Source: Anaerolineae bacterium
Lineage (GTDB): Bacteria > Chloroflexota > Anaerolineae > Anaerolineales > Villigracilaceae
DNA: 49,837 nt
Assembly: GCA_003130845.1 (NCBI GenBank)
Contig: QEXW01000078.1
Location: 1 to 49,837 of the forward strand
Reading direction: 5' to 3'
Under the pieces are notes generated by a model. The model did no database searches. It was given only the letters and a program-made list of their open reading frames with translations, and had not been told where the DNA came from. The position numbers and the translations under genes are program-made. Shown piece after piece: positions 32,407 to 40,228 of the stretch; within the stretch, counting starts at the first letter, position 1, and each line of letters starts with the position of its first letter.

Positions 32407-33759
32407 ATGAACCTTTTTACCGGTTTTTTCAAGCGTCAAGCACCGCGTAGCAGCACGCAGCCGGGCTTATATCACTACCGCATTCAACGCCCCGACGAAA
32501 CGGCACGGGTACACTTGCGGCTAGAGGCAGATGGCAGCGGCACGCTCATTGTCAATGCCAATCGCATTCTGCACCTTAACCCCACCGCTGCTTGGATGGC
32601 AAAACAGGTCCTGGATGGAAGAAGCCAAGCGGAAATTATTTCTGCCGGACGTCAGACCTGGGATGTTCACCCTCAAACGCTATTGAACGATTTTTCAACC
32701 TTCAATTTTCAACTCGGTGAGTTGATTCGCCCGGATGGCGCTTGTCCGGTGCATGAGTTAGAACTAGAAACCATCGCTCCCTTTAGCGCGCGGCCTTCAG
32801 CCCCTTATCGTCTCGACTTGGCACTTACTTATCGGTGTAACAATGATTGCGCCCATTGCTACAATGCCCGCGAGCGGCAGTTTGCAGAATTAAACACGGA
32901 AGATTGGCGAAAAATTATAGATACAGCCTGGGAATTAGGCATACCGCACATTGTTTTCACCGGCGGTGAACCAACCTTGCGTGATGACTTGCCCGACCTG
33001 ATTGCCCATGCGGAAGCCAACGGTCAGATAACCGGCTTAAACACCAATGCGCGCCGTTTGAGTGACCCGCATTTCGTCCAAAAGTTGGTCGAAGCAGGCC
33101 TTGACCATGTACAAATTACCGTCGAATCTTGTGACCCAGTCATTCATAATCAGATGGTGCGCGCCTCGGCCTTTCATCAGACTATCCAGGGCTTAAAAAA
33201 TGCCCTTGCTACGCGTCTGTTTGTGATGACCAACACCACCATGCTCCAGACCAATGTTCACACCATCCCTGCTACGCTTGATTTTTTGGCCGACTTGGGG
33301 GTGCCGACCATTGGCCTGAATGCACTCATCTACTCGGGTAAAGGAAAATCTGTTGGCACAGGCTTGCCGGAACGAGATTTGAAACCCCTGCTCGAAACCG
33401 CCCGCCAGAAAACTGAAGCGCGCGGACAGCGCCTCATCTGGTACACACCCACCCAATATTGTCACTTTGACCCGGTGCAAATGGAACTCGGCGTTAAGGG
33501 TTGCACGGCTGCACAGTACAATCTGTGTGTAGAACCGAATGGAGATGTCTTACCTTGCCAATCGTACTATCACCCACTGGGTAATCTTTTACAGGATGAA
33601 TGGCATACCATTTGGAATCACCCCTTGGCGGTCAAACTGCGCGAACGGCAGGACTTACCGCTTAAGTGCCAAGGTTGCGCTTTGCTGGCTGAATGTGGTG
33701 GAGGCTGTCCTTTACAGTTTTCAACGAGCGCGTTGCATGACGGACTCGCAGGAATATGA
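32407..33759 (+). CDS. Radical SAM/SPASM enzyme with PqqD-like N-terminal domain
   Basis: 450 residues from ATG 32407 (GGGAG seven bases upstream); the frame from 32311 lies in the upstream gene. Residues about 22-108 look like a PqqD/RiPP-recognition domain (ADGSGTLIVNANRILHLNPTAAWMAKQVLDG, core HLNPTAAW). The radical SAM core has C144-N-N-D-C148-A-H-C151 for the 4Fe-4S cluster and the T-G-G-E-P (185-189) SAM motif. Seven further cysteines (366, 374, 384, 421, 424, 430, 434) match a SPASM auxiliary-cluster domain. Such enzymes make thioether or carbon-carbon links, epimerise or trim peptides. Its position next to a Cys-Ala-tailed protein suggests sulfur-to-carbon cross-linking. The reaction is inferred. 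Confidence 0.88.
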   Translation: MNLFTGFFKRQAPRSSTQPGLYHYRIQRPDETARVHLRLEADGSGTLIVNANRILHLNPTAAWMAKQVLDGRSQAEIISAGRQTWDVHPQTLLNDFSTFNFQLGELIRPDGACPVHELELETIAPFSARPSAPYRLDLALTYRCNNDCAHCYNARERQFAELNTEDWRKIIDTAWELGIPHIVFTGGEPTLRDDLPDLIAHAEANGQITGLNTNARRLSDPHFVQKLVEAGLDHVQITVESCDPVIHNQMVRASAFHQTIQGLKNALATRLFVMTNTTMLQTNVHTIPATLDFLADLGVPTIGLNALIYSGKGKSVGTGLPERDLKPLLETARQKTEARGQRLIWYTPTQYCHFDPVQMELGVKGCTAAQYNLCVEPNGDVLPCQSYYHPLGNLLQDEWHTIWNHPLAVKLRERQDLPLKCQGCALLAECGGGCPLQFSTSALHDGLAGI

Positions 33760-33842
33760 TGGCCACCCAAAGCAGCAACACCACCAACCCAAAAACAACC
33801 GCAATCCCTGAGAACATGCCGCAGCATACCTGGCCCTTATGA
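33756..33842 (+). CDS. Candidate 28-codon ORF coupled at both ends
   Basis: A short frame starting at ATG 33756 inside the radical SAM stop (ATGA) and ending at TGA 33840-33842, which overlaps the next gene's ATG (ATGA again). AGGA five bases before a second ATG (33759) is a usable ribosome site, while the following gene has none of its own. The peptide is Thr/Asn/Pro-rich, contains no cysteine and ends HTWPL. It could be a small modified peptide, a coupling device, or chance. A BLAST of so short a sequence would not settle it; conservation would. Confidence 0.4.
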   Translation: MMATQSSNTTNPKTTAIPENMPQHTWPL

Positions 33843-34861
33843 GCACCTTAACACATGCCGAAATTTGCTTTTTGTTAGCCTTCCCCGATGAAGCCGATGG
33901 TAAATCGTTTGCCGAACCGGTCACTGGCCTAAAAAATGCGCCTTATTTCCAAGCGGTAGATATTCGCCTGCGTACTTTGGGTGTTGAAACTATACTCCTC
34001 GAGGGTATTCCGCTCAACCTTGTACGCCAACGCTATGAACAGCGCGTTCAGATGGTGGAGTGCCGTTTTCGGTTGCCCGACCCACTTGACTTGGCATGTA
34101 TTCAAAAACGCCAAGAAATCGAGGACCTTCTGCAAGAGCGCCTTCTTCCGGTCAAATACCGCTCCAGTGGTCTCTTCGAGACGTATTTGGTGCTGATGGT
34201 GAGAGATGAAATCGGTGCGCCAGACGACTTTGTCCAAGCCAATGCGGCAGGTTTAGCGCGTTTTATCCGTTCTCATCATGAAATTTTAGATGAAACCGAA
34301 ATTGATGATGTCCTGATTTCGCGCTTGCGCTATACCAAATGCGACTTGACTGTGGTAGATTGGGAAGGGGCGGTTATTTTTTCGCCAGAGGGCGATTTTC
34401 AATCCGAACTGGAGCTGCTCAAGATTGGTATCTATCAATTGCTGCGTTATCGGATGCTCAATCAATCTAGTGAAGAGATTTTGCAAACCATTAGCCGTAT
34501 CTTTCAACAGAGTAAATTTTCGGTCTTTGGCCCAACCCGCGCAACCCTGCGGCGCATTGTCAATCACCGCCTGGACATCATGCTAGAATTTGAACATACC
34601 GAGCAAAACTTGTTGTTAATCGGTGATTGGTACACGGCCAAGTTGTACAAAATCATTCGGGATGAGTTTTACCTGGACGAATGGAAACAAGTCATTCAAG
34701 ATAAACTCGATAATATGGAACGCCTCATTAGCACCATTCAGGAGAATTTTTCTATGACGTGGAGCGGTTTTCTCGACTTGGTGCAACTGGTCGGCTGGCT
34801 GCTTTTGCTGGTTGGCTATTTCATCTTGTTTTTTCTGCAAGACATCAAACCTGGTCATTGA
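33839..34861 (+). CDS. Unknown protein with C-terminal membrane helix (possibly DUF155/RMD1-like)
   Basis: 340 residues, acidic to neutral, helical, with one transmembrane helix at the very end (about 310-334, GWLLLLVGYFILFFL) and a short tail. The order EIDDVLISRLRY, DLTVVDWEGAVIF, LLLIGDWYTAKLYKIIRDEFYLDEW, then coiled-coil-like residues and a final helix resembles DUF155/RMD1-type proteins, but I cannot confirm the family. The ATG has no Shine-Dalgarno, so translation probably depends on the 28-codon ORF or the radical SAM gene upstream. It lies between the active radical SAM enzyme and its cysteine-free paralog. A tail-anchored adaptor that brings the enzymes to the membrane is one guess. 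Confidence 0.6.
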   Translation: MSTLTHAEICFLLAFPDEADGKSFAEPVTGLKNAPYFQAVDIRLRTLGVETILLEGIPLNLVRQRYEQRVQMVECRFRLPDPLDLACIQKRQEIEDLLQERLLPVKYRSSGLFETYLVLMVRDEIGAPDDFVQANAAGLARFIRSHHEILDETEIDDVLISRLRYTKCDLTVVDWEGAVIFSPEGDFQSELELLKIGIYQLLRYRMLNQSSEEILQTISRIFQQSKFSVFGPTRATLRRIVNHRLDIMLEFEHTEQNLLLIGDWYTAKLYKIIRDEFYLDEWKQVIQDKLDNMERLISTIQENFSMTWSGFLDLVQLVGWLLLLVGYFILFFLQDIKPGH

Positions 34862-34875
34862 CAAGGAGGTATGCG

Positions 34876-36024
34876 ATGAACTTATTTGAGCGTATTAAAA
34901 CGTTCTTTACCCCTGTCCAGCCGTTGCCGGCGGCTACCTATCACTATCAATCACCGCCTGAAGACAAACAGCCTTACCGGCTACACTTGCGCCTAAACCA
35001 GGATGGCAGCGGCATCCTGATTGTCAATGCCAGTACGGTGCTGCATCTCAACCCAACCGCAGCGGAGTTTGCCTTGCATTTTATTCATGGCGCGGCCCCG
35101 GCGCAGGCTGCCCAACAAATTGCCAGGCGCTACCGCATTAGCAAGTCCCAAGCCGAAAAAGACTATCTCGATTTCATGGAACGCATCGAAACGCTCATTC
35201 ACAAAGAAGACCTGGATCCTATTTCGTACCTCGACTTTGAGCGTGTCACTCCCAACTCGGCTCAACTGACGGCCCCTTTGCGCTTGGACTGTGCCCTTAC
35301 CTACCGCCTTCCACTCAACGCAGACCCCTTAAATGCCCCAACAAAGCGCGTTGAGCGCGAGTTAAACACCCAGGAATGGTTCAGCATCTTAGACAAAGCC
35401 TGGGCCTATGGCGTGCCGCACATTGTCTTTACCGGTGGCGAACCAACCTTGCGCGAAGACTTGCCTGAACTGATTGCCCGCGCCGAAAAAAACGGTCAGG
35501 TTTGTGGCTTGCTTACCGATGGCCATCGCTTGGCCGACAAGGCCTATCTGGATACGTTGCTGGAAACCGGTCTTGACCATCTGATGCTCGTTTTACCCTC
35601 CACCGGACAGCCAAACTGGCAGGCTCTTCAGAACGCTCTGGTTGCTGATATTTTCTTGGCCGTTCACCTGACGGTGACACCCCAAAATGTCACAACCGTC
35701 TCCTCCCTGATGAAACAATTGCACCAAGCCGGTATTGAAGCCATGTCGCTGAGCATTTCTGACCAAACCTTACATGATGAACTATCAGCCTTGCGCGATT
35801 TGGCCGGAGAATTGGGTATGCGCTTGGTTTTTGACCTGCCAGTGCCATATTCTGCTGCCAATCCGGTTGCGTTGGAAGTATTGGGACAAGATGTTCCTTC
35901 GGGCGCCGGCAAGGCCTGGCTCTACATCGAGCCAGATGGTGATGTTCTCCCGGCCCAGGGTATGGCGCACGTTGTCTTAGGGAACATTTTGCGTGACCCT
36001 TGGGATAAGATTTATCATCCATAA
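34876..36024 (+). CDS. Cysteine-free radical SAM paralog (predicted pseudoenzyme)
   Basis: 382 residues from ATG 34876 (AAGGAGG six bases upstream). It aligns over its whole length with the radical SAM/SPASM protein at 32407: the same PqqD-like start (QDGSGILIVNASTVLHLNP), T-G-G-E-P (186-190 region) and the EPDGDVLPAQG segment where the partner has EPNGDVLPCQS. The cluster motif is gone: the positions of C144, C148 and C151 are L145, A149 and L152, and no SPASM cysteine remains; the protein also stops before the last SPASM part. It therefore cannot bind the clusters. The intact frame and ribosome site argue for a kept function, such as a regulatory or substrate-binding partner. Confidence 0.8.
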   Translation: MNLFERIKTFFTPVQPLPAATYHYQSPPEDKQPYRLHLRLNQDGSGILIVNASTVLHLNPTAAEFALHFIHGAAPAQAAQQIARRYRISKSQAEKDYLDFMERIETLIHKEDLDPISYLDFERVTPNSAQLTAPLRLDCALTYRLPLNADPLNAPTKRVERELNTQEWFSILDKAWAYGVPHIVFTGGEPTLREDLPELIARAEKNGQVCGLLTDGHRLADKAYLDTLLETGLDHLMLVLPSTGQPNWQALQNALVADIFLAVHLTVTPQNVTTVSSLMKQLHQAGIEAMSLSISDQTLHDELSALRDLAGELGMRLVFDLPVPYSAANPVALEVLGQDVPSGAGKAWLYIEPDGDVLPAQGMAHVVLGNILRDPWDKIYHP

Positions 36025-36054
36025 CGCAGCGGGAAAGGTTCCTAAATCATTGGA

Positions 36055-36085
36055 CCGGACAGCGCTCGTCCGGGCTTGGTTTTTT
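36055..36085 (+). terminator. Terminator of the Cys-tail/radical SAM operon
   Basis: CCGGAC (36055-36060), loop AGCGCTC, GTCCGG (36068-36073), followed by GCTTGG and six T. The stem is short but the site is right, 31 bases after the last gene. Confidence 0.65.
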
Positions 36086-36165
36086 GGGGTAAGCGAAACA
36101 AATTGGCTGATGTCTATGTTGATTGCGGTGAATTGACCTGCGCATGGATGGAATTCAACGTGCGG

Positions 36166-36171
36166 TAAAAT
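36166..36171 (+). promoter_or_regulatory. -10 box (TAAAAT) of sbcC, leaderless-type
   Basis: TAAAAT ends six bases before the sbcC ATG, with no Shine-Dalgarno. The expected start point is the A of ATG. No good -35 seen. Confidence 0.5.
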
Positions 36172-36177
36172 CAGAGC

Positions 36178-38733
36178 ATGATACCTGTGCAGCTCAAACT
36201 CTCCGGTTTTCTTTCTTATCGTGACCCGGTGGAAGTGGATTTCACCTCTTTTGACTTGGCCTGCATTTCTGGGCACAACGGCGCGGGAAAATCCTCCTTG
36301 CTCGATGCATTTACCTGGGTTCTATTTGGAGAAGCACGTCGGCGGGGCGAAGAACTGATTAACACCGCTTGCGATTCTGCCGAAGTGATATTGACTTTCT
36401 CCTACGAGGGCAATCGCTATCGGGTGCGTCGCTATTTGGCGCGCGGCAAAAGCACCGTGCTGGAATTTCAGATTGAACATGATGGACGCTGGAAACCGCT
36501 CACCGAACCGAGTACCCGTGCCACGCAGGCACGCATTGAGAGCGTTCTGCGTCTGGATTACGATACCTTCGTTAACGCTTCATTCTTTCTACAAGGAAAA
36601 GCCGACCAATTTGCCCAGCAAAAGGCCAGCGAACGAAAACGCATTTTGGGCAGCATTTTGGGCTTGGAAATATGGGAAACATATAAAGAACGTGCTGTAG
36701 AACGCCGCAAAATGGTGGAAGCCCAGTTGAACGAGCTCGATGGTCGCCTGGCCGAGATTAACGAGGAACTTGCTCAGGAATCGGCACGCAAAGCCCATCT
36801 CACAGCGCTCGAAATACAACTGGCGCAGATTCAATCTCTGCTTGCCGAAAAAGAGACACAACTTCGACAAACCGAAAAGATGCAGATTTTGCTGAACAAC
36901 CAGCGTAAACAGGTCGAAATGCTGGCTTCGGCACTTGAGCGTACGCGCCGTGAACGTGATTCGGTTGTGAACCGACTGGTGGCGCGTCAAGCCGAATCGG
37001 TGCATCAGGTTGCCCTGCTCGACCGTGCTGCCGAAATCGAAGCCCGTTACCTGGCCTGGCAGGCTGTGCGAGCCGACCTGCTTCGCTGGGAAACGCTCGC
37101 CGGGCAATTTCGTGAAATTGAAAAGCGCCGCCAGCCCTGGCTCGAGGCCATCACCATCGAGCAGGCGCGGTTGGAACAAGAGCAACAATCGCTCCTCAAA
37201 GAGTCTGCACGTGTTGATGAGCAGCAAAAGGACATAGAAGCCTTAAAACAGCAAATTGTGCAAGCAGAAAAGACGCTACAAGAGGTTGAAGCCCGCCTGC
37301 CTCAGCGCGTCGAGCTGGAGAGCCAACTACGTCAAGCGCAAAATCACTATGTCGAATTAAAAGCGGAAAACGAACGCCTGAAATCTGAAATGGAGGCGCT
37401 CAAAGCGCGCCTTGACCAAGTCAGTGAAATTCAGGGCGCTGTTTGCCCAGTGTGTGGGCAACCGCTCACCGGAAGTCACCGCGATTTGCTCGTCGCACAA
37501 CTCCAAGCAGAAGGACGTGAACGGGGCGACCGCTGGCGCGCCAATCGAAATGACATGGAAAGGCTTGCTGTAGAGATACGTGAAATTGAAGCGCGTCTTA
37601 AGGGGCTTGACGAAGCAGATAATGAGCGGGTGAAGTGGGCCGCTCAACTCTCCTCCTTGAAGGAACGCCTGGAGACAACCGTTGCAGCCATCTCTGCTTG
37701 GCAAGCAGGGGGTGCCTTGCGCTTAACCGAGGTTGAACGGTTGCTGCGTGAACAATCATTTTCTGCTCAGGCACGTTCTGCACTTTTGGAAATAGAGAGT
37801 GAACTGATGGCATTGGGTTATGACCTCGCTGCGCACGAAGCTGCCCGTCAGGCCGAGCAGGAAGGCAAGGCTGCTGAGCAACAATGGCTAGAACTAGAGA
37901 AAGCACGTGCTGCTTGGCAGCCTTTAGAGCGCGAAATCAACGAGTTGCGCACTCAAGGTGCGGCCCTTGACCAACAAATTGAGCAACAGGAAGATGAATA
38001 TGCCCAGGCGGTGGCTGCTTTGCAACAGGCCGAAGACGAAATCCCCTCGCTCGAACAAGTGGAACGAGATTTTTATACTCTTAAGGAAAAAGAAACCGAC
38101 CTGATGCAACAGGTCGGCGCAGCGCGGCAGTTGGTGATAGTGTTAGAAAGCCGTCGGGCGCAGAAACAGCAACTTGAATTGGCGCGTCAGGACCGCGCCT
38201 TAGAAATTGGCCGCTATAAAACGTTAGAACGTGCCTTCGGAAAAGATGGCGTGCCTGCGCTGTTGATTGAACAAGCCTTACCGCAAATTGAAGAAAAAGC
38301 CAATGAGCTGCTTGACCGCCTTTCTAACGGCACGATGAGCGTACGTTTTGTGACACAAGCCGAATATAAAGACAAAAGGCGTGATGACTTAAAAGAGACA
38401 CTCGATATTCAAATCAGCGATGGCGCCGGTACCCGTGATTACGAAATGTTCTCTGGCGGCGAGGCCTTTCGTGTCAACTTTGCGATTCGGCTGGCCCTTT
38501 CCGAAGTGCTTGCACGGCGCACCGGAGCGCGCTTGCAAACGTTGGTGATTGATGAAGGCTTTGGCTCGCAAGATGCGCTTGGGCGTCAGCGATTGGTGGA
38601 GGCTATCAATGCGGTTCGGCGCGACTTTGCAAAAATTCTCATTATCACCCACTTAGATGAGTTAAAAGATGCTTTTCCCAACCGAATTGAGGTGGAAAAA
38701 ACACCGCGCGGTAGCCATGTTCGTGTAGTGTAA
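36178..38733 (+). CDS. sbcC: Exonuclease SbcC/Rad50-family ATPase
   Basis: 851 residues. The N-terminal half-ATPase has GHNGAGKSSLLDAFTWVLFG (Walker A 33-41 region) and a Q-loop (FFLQGKAD). A long Gln/Glu/Arg-rich coiled coil is broken by the zinc hook C423-P-V-C426. The C-terminal half carries the ABC signature (MFSGGEAFRVNFAIRLALSEVL), Walker B (LVIDEGFGSQD) and the switch histidine (IITHL). Rad50/SbcC forms a complex with the nuclease SbcD/Mre11 that opens DNA ends and hairpins. sbcD is usually adjacent but is not in this window. The gene is convergent with rsfS, with only two bases between stops and no terminator. Confidence 0.93.
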   Translation: MIPVQLKLSGFLSYRDPVEVDFTSFDLACISGHNGAGKSSLLDAFTWVLFGEARRRGEELINTACDSAEVILTFSYEGNRYRVRRYLARGKSTVLEFQIEHDGRWKPLTEPSTRATQARIESVLRLDYDTFVNASFFLQGKADQFAQQKASERKRILGSILGLEIWETYKERAVERRKMVEAQLNELDGRLAEINEELAQESARKAHLTALEIQLAQIQSLLAEKETQLRQTEKMQILLNNQRKQVEMLASALERTRRERDSVVNRLVARQAESVHQVALLDRAAEIEARYLAWQAVRADLLRWETLAGQFREIEKRRQPWLEAITIEQARLEQEQQSLLKESARVDEQQKDIEALKQQIVQAEKTLQEVEARLPQRVELESQLRQAQNHYVELKAENERLKSEMEALKARLDQVSEIQGAVCPVCGQPLTGSHRDLLVAQLQAEGRERGDRWRANRNDMERLAVEIREIEARLKGLDEADNERVKWAAQLSSLKERLETTVAAISAWQAGGALRLTEVERLLREQSFSAQARSALLEIESELMALGYDLAAHEAARQAEQEGKAAEQQWLELEKARAAWQPLEREINELRTQGAALDQQIEQQEDEYAQAVAALQQAEDEIPSLEQVERDFYTLKEKETDLMQQVGAARQLVIVLESRRAQKQQLELARQDRALEIGRYKTLERAFGKDGVPALLIEQALPQIEEKANELLDRLSNGTMSVRFVTQAEYKDKRRDDLKETLDIQISDGAGTRDYEMFSGGEAFRVNFAIRLALSEVLARRTGARLQTLVIDEGFGSQDALGRQRLVEAINAVRRDFAKILIITHLDELKDAFPNRIEVEKTPRGSHVRVV

Positions 38734-38735
38734 AG

Positions 38736-39080
38736 TTATTGCAGCCTTAATAAGACCTTGCCCTCGCGCCATAAGTCTTCTAGTTTGTAATATTCACGCA
38801 CTTCAGGCGCAAACAGGTGGACAATCACTTGGCCAAAATCTACCACCATCCATCCGCTAGAAGACAGGCCTTCGCGGTGACCCCTGATAGCGTGTTTTTC
38901 GCGCGCGGCATTTTCTACTCCCTCGGCCAAGGCATCGAGCATGCGGTCAGATGTGCCGGTGCAGAGGATGAAGTAATCGGTGAACATAGCAACTTTTTGC
39001 AGGTCGAGCAAGAGGATGTCTTCCCCTTTTTTCTCCTCCAGGGCAGAGACGATGGTGTGAGCAAGTTCAAGCGGTTTCAA
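38736..39080 (-). CDS. rsfS: Ribosomal silencing factor RsfS (Iojap)
   Basis: 114 residues from TTG 39080, the only start near the family's N-terminus (LKPLELAHTIVSALEEKKGEDILLLDL), with AAGGAG 12 bases upstream. The frame extends to 39416, but that part overlaps thpR and is meaningless. The RsfS pattern is visible: TDYFILCTGTSDRMLDALAEGV and SSGWMVVDFGQVIVHLFAPEVREYYKLEDLW. RsfS binds L14 on the large subunit and keeps the subunits apart in starvation. It follows thpR by 32 bases and is convergent with sbcC. Confidence 0.92.
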   Translation of the reverse strand: MKPLELAHTIVSALEEKKGEDILLLDLQKVAMFTDYFILCTGTSDRMLDALAEGVENAAREKHAIRGHREGLSSSGWMVVDFGQVIVHLFAPEVREYYKLEDLWREGKVLLRLQ

Positions 39081-39112
39081 GCGTTCTTTTTTCTCCTTGT
39101 TGGTTGGGTTGT

Positions 39113-39697
39113 CTAGCCGTTTTTTTGCAGCTGCGCAGTGGCAAGGCGGGAGTACTGAGGACCTTCTGGTCTGAGTTCGCTTTTGTAAATGTGAACTTCG
39201 CGAACGGTAAACGTTCCAAGCGCTGAAACGGTGCTTTGTTCTAGCAGTTTGCGCAGCGTTTGCAACTCGGTCGGCGTAATTTGTTCGCGTACGCGTCCAA
39301 TCGTCAGGTGTGGTGAAAAAGGTTTTTCTTCGGGTGTATATCCCAGACGAGTGGCAGCGTTTTCGATTTGGCGTTGTAAATGGGTTAATTCCGAGGGGGC
39401 TGAAAGTCCTACCCACAGCACGCGCGGATGACGCGGGTTAGGAAAACATCCCAGTCCTGCGACGGAAATTTCAAACGGTGCCGTTTGCGCGCATTCGGCG
39501 TGAATGCTTTGCCGCAGCAATTCTAAGTTCGCGGAGGAAACTTCGCCAAGAAACTTGAGCGTGAGATGAATGTTTTCGGTCGCCACCCAGCGCACAGCGC
39601 GGCCACAGGCCTGGCGCAGACCTGCAGTTTCATGGGAAATCGCCTGTCTGATTTCGGGGGGAATATCAATGGCGATGAAGGCGCGAAGTAAACTCAT
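39113..39697 (-). CDS. thpR: RNA 2',3'-cyclic phosphodiesterase (2'-5' RNA ligase family)
   Basis: 194 residues with the two HxTx motifs of the 2H phosphoesterase family: HLTLKFLG (about 44-51) and HLTIGRVRE (about 129-137). The N-terminal start RAFIAIDIPPEIRQAI is typical of ThpR/LigT. The enzyme hydrolyses RNA 2',3'-cyclic phosphate ends and has weak 2'-5' ligase activity. ATG 39697 is nine bases after the response-regulator stop; rsfS follows at 39080. The three minus-strand genes look like one transcription unit, although their functions differ. Confidence 0.92.
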   Translation of the reverse strand: MSLLRAFIAIDIPPEIRQAISHETAGLRQACGRAVRWVATENIHLTLKFLGEVSSANLELLRQSIHAECAQTAPFEISVAGLGCFPNPRHPRVLWVGLSAPSELTHLQRQIENAATRLGYTPEEKPFSPHLTIGRVREQITPTELQTLRKLLEQSTVSALGTFTVREVHIYKSELRPEGPQYSRLATAQLQKNG

Positions 39698-39706
39698 GGA
39701 GAACGT

Positions 39707-40087
39707 TCAGGACTGCTGTAAAACTTTTTCGACAGCCTGCTTTAAATCAAGAAAGCCGACGGGTTTCGTCAGGTATACGGAGGCGCCTGCCTCTAGCCCA
39801 CTTTGGATGTCGGTTGGTAATGACTTGGCTGAGACTACGATGACCGGTATCTTGGCTAGCGCTGGCTCGCGGCGCATGTACTTTAGTACCTCCAAGCCAG
39901 AAACATCAGGCATCATAACGTCCAGAATGACAACATCTGGTCGTTCATTTGCGATGAGGCTGATGGCTGGGCTGCTCGAGTAGCTCTTAAGCACCCGAAA
40001 CCCAGTCACACGCATCATTTCGGCAAACATTTCAGCGGCATCGGTTTCGTCTTCTACGACCACCACAGTTTTTTGAGCTTCTGACAT
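39707..40087 (-). CDS. Single-domain response regulator (CheY-like)
   Basis: 126 residues, a receiver domain only. The acidic pair E12-D13, phospho-acceptor D56 (in VVILDVMMPDVSG), the serine in VIVVSAKS and the lysine in YLTKPVGF are all present, so it should be phosphorylated. With no output domain it would act through a partner protein, as CheY or Spo0F do. No histidine kinase gene is in the window. GGAGAAA six bases before the ATG is a good ribosome site. A strong minus-strand terminator of the arabinose operon (40163-40199) lies upstream, so it has its own promoter. Confidence 0.92.
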   Translation of the reverse strand: MSEAQKTVVVVEDETDAAEMFAEMMRVTGFRVLKSYSSSPAISLIANERPDVVILDVMMPDVSGLEVLKYMRREPALAKIPVIVVSAKSLPTDIQSGLEAGASVYLTKPVGFLDLKQAVEKVLQQS

Positions 40088-40162
40088 GGTTTCTCCGCAT
40101 TGGCATCTAACCTAAAAATAGCATACTTAGAGCGAAAAGGCAAGGGCTTTTGCAGATGAAGC

Positions 40163-40199
40163 AAAAAATGGACTGCGTTCTTTGGAAAGAGCGCAGTCC
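40163..40199 (-). terminator. Terminator of the araBDA operon
   Basis: On the minus strand GGACTGCGCTC and its complement form an 11-bp (up to 14 with a wobble) stem spanning 40199-40170, then six T (forward AAAAAA at 40163-40168). It lies 30 bases after the araA stop. Confidence 0.88.
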
Positions 40200-40228
40200 T
40201 GGCTCTCTTCTGTGGCGGGCGGGTAAGG

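Noticed and set aside
39081-39416. Upstream extension of rsfS
   Set aside because: It overlaps thpR, is rich in Arg/Thr with no family match, and a TTG with AAGGAG fits the RsfS start.
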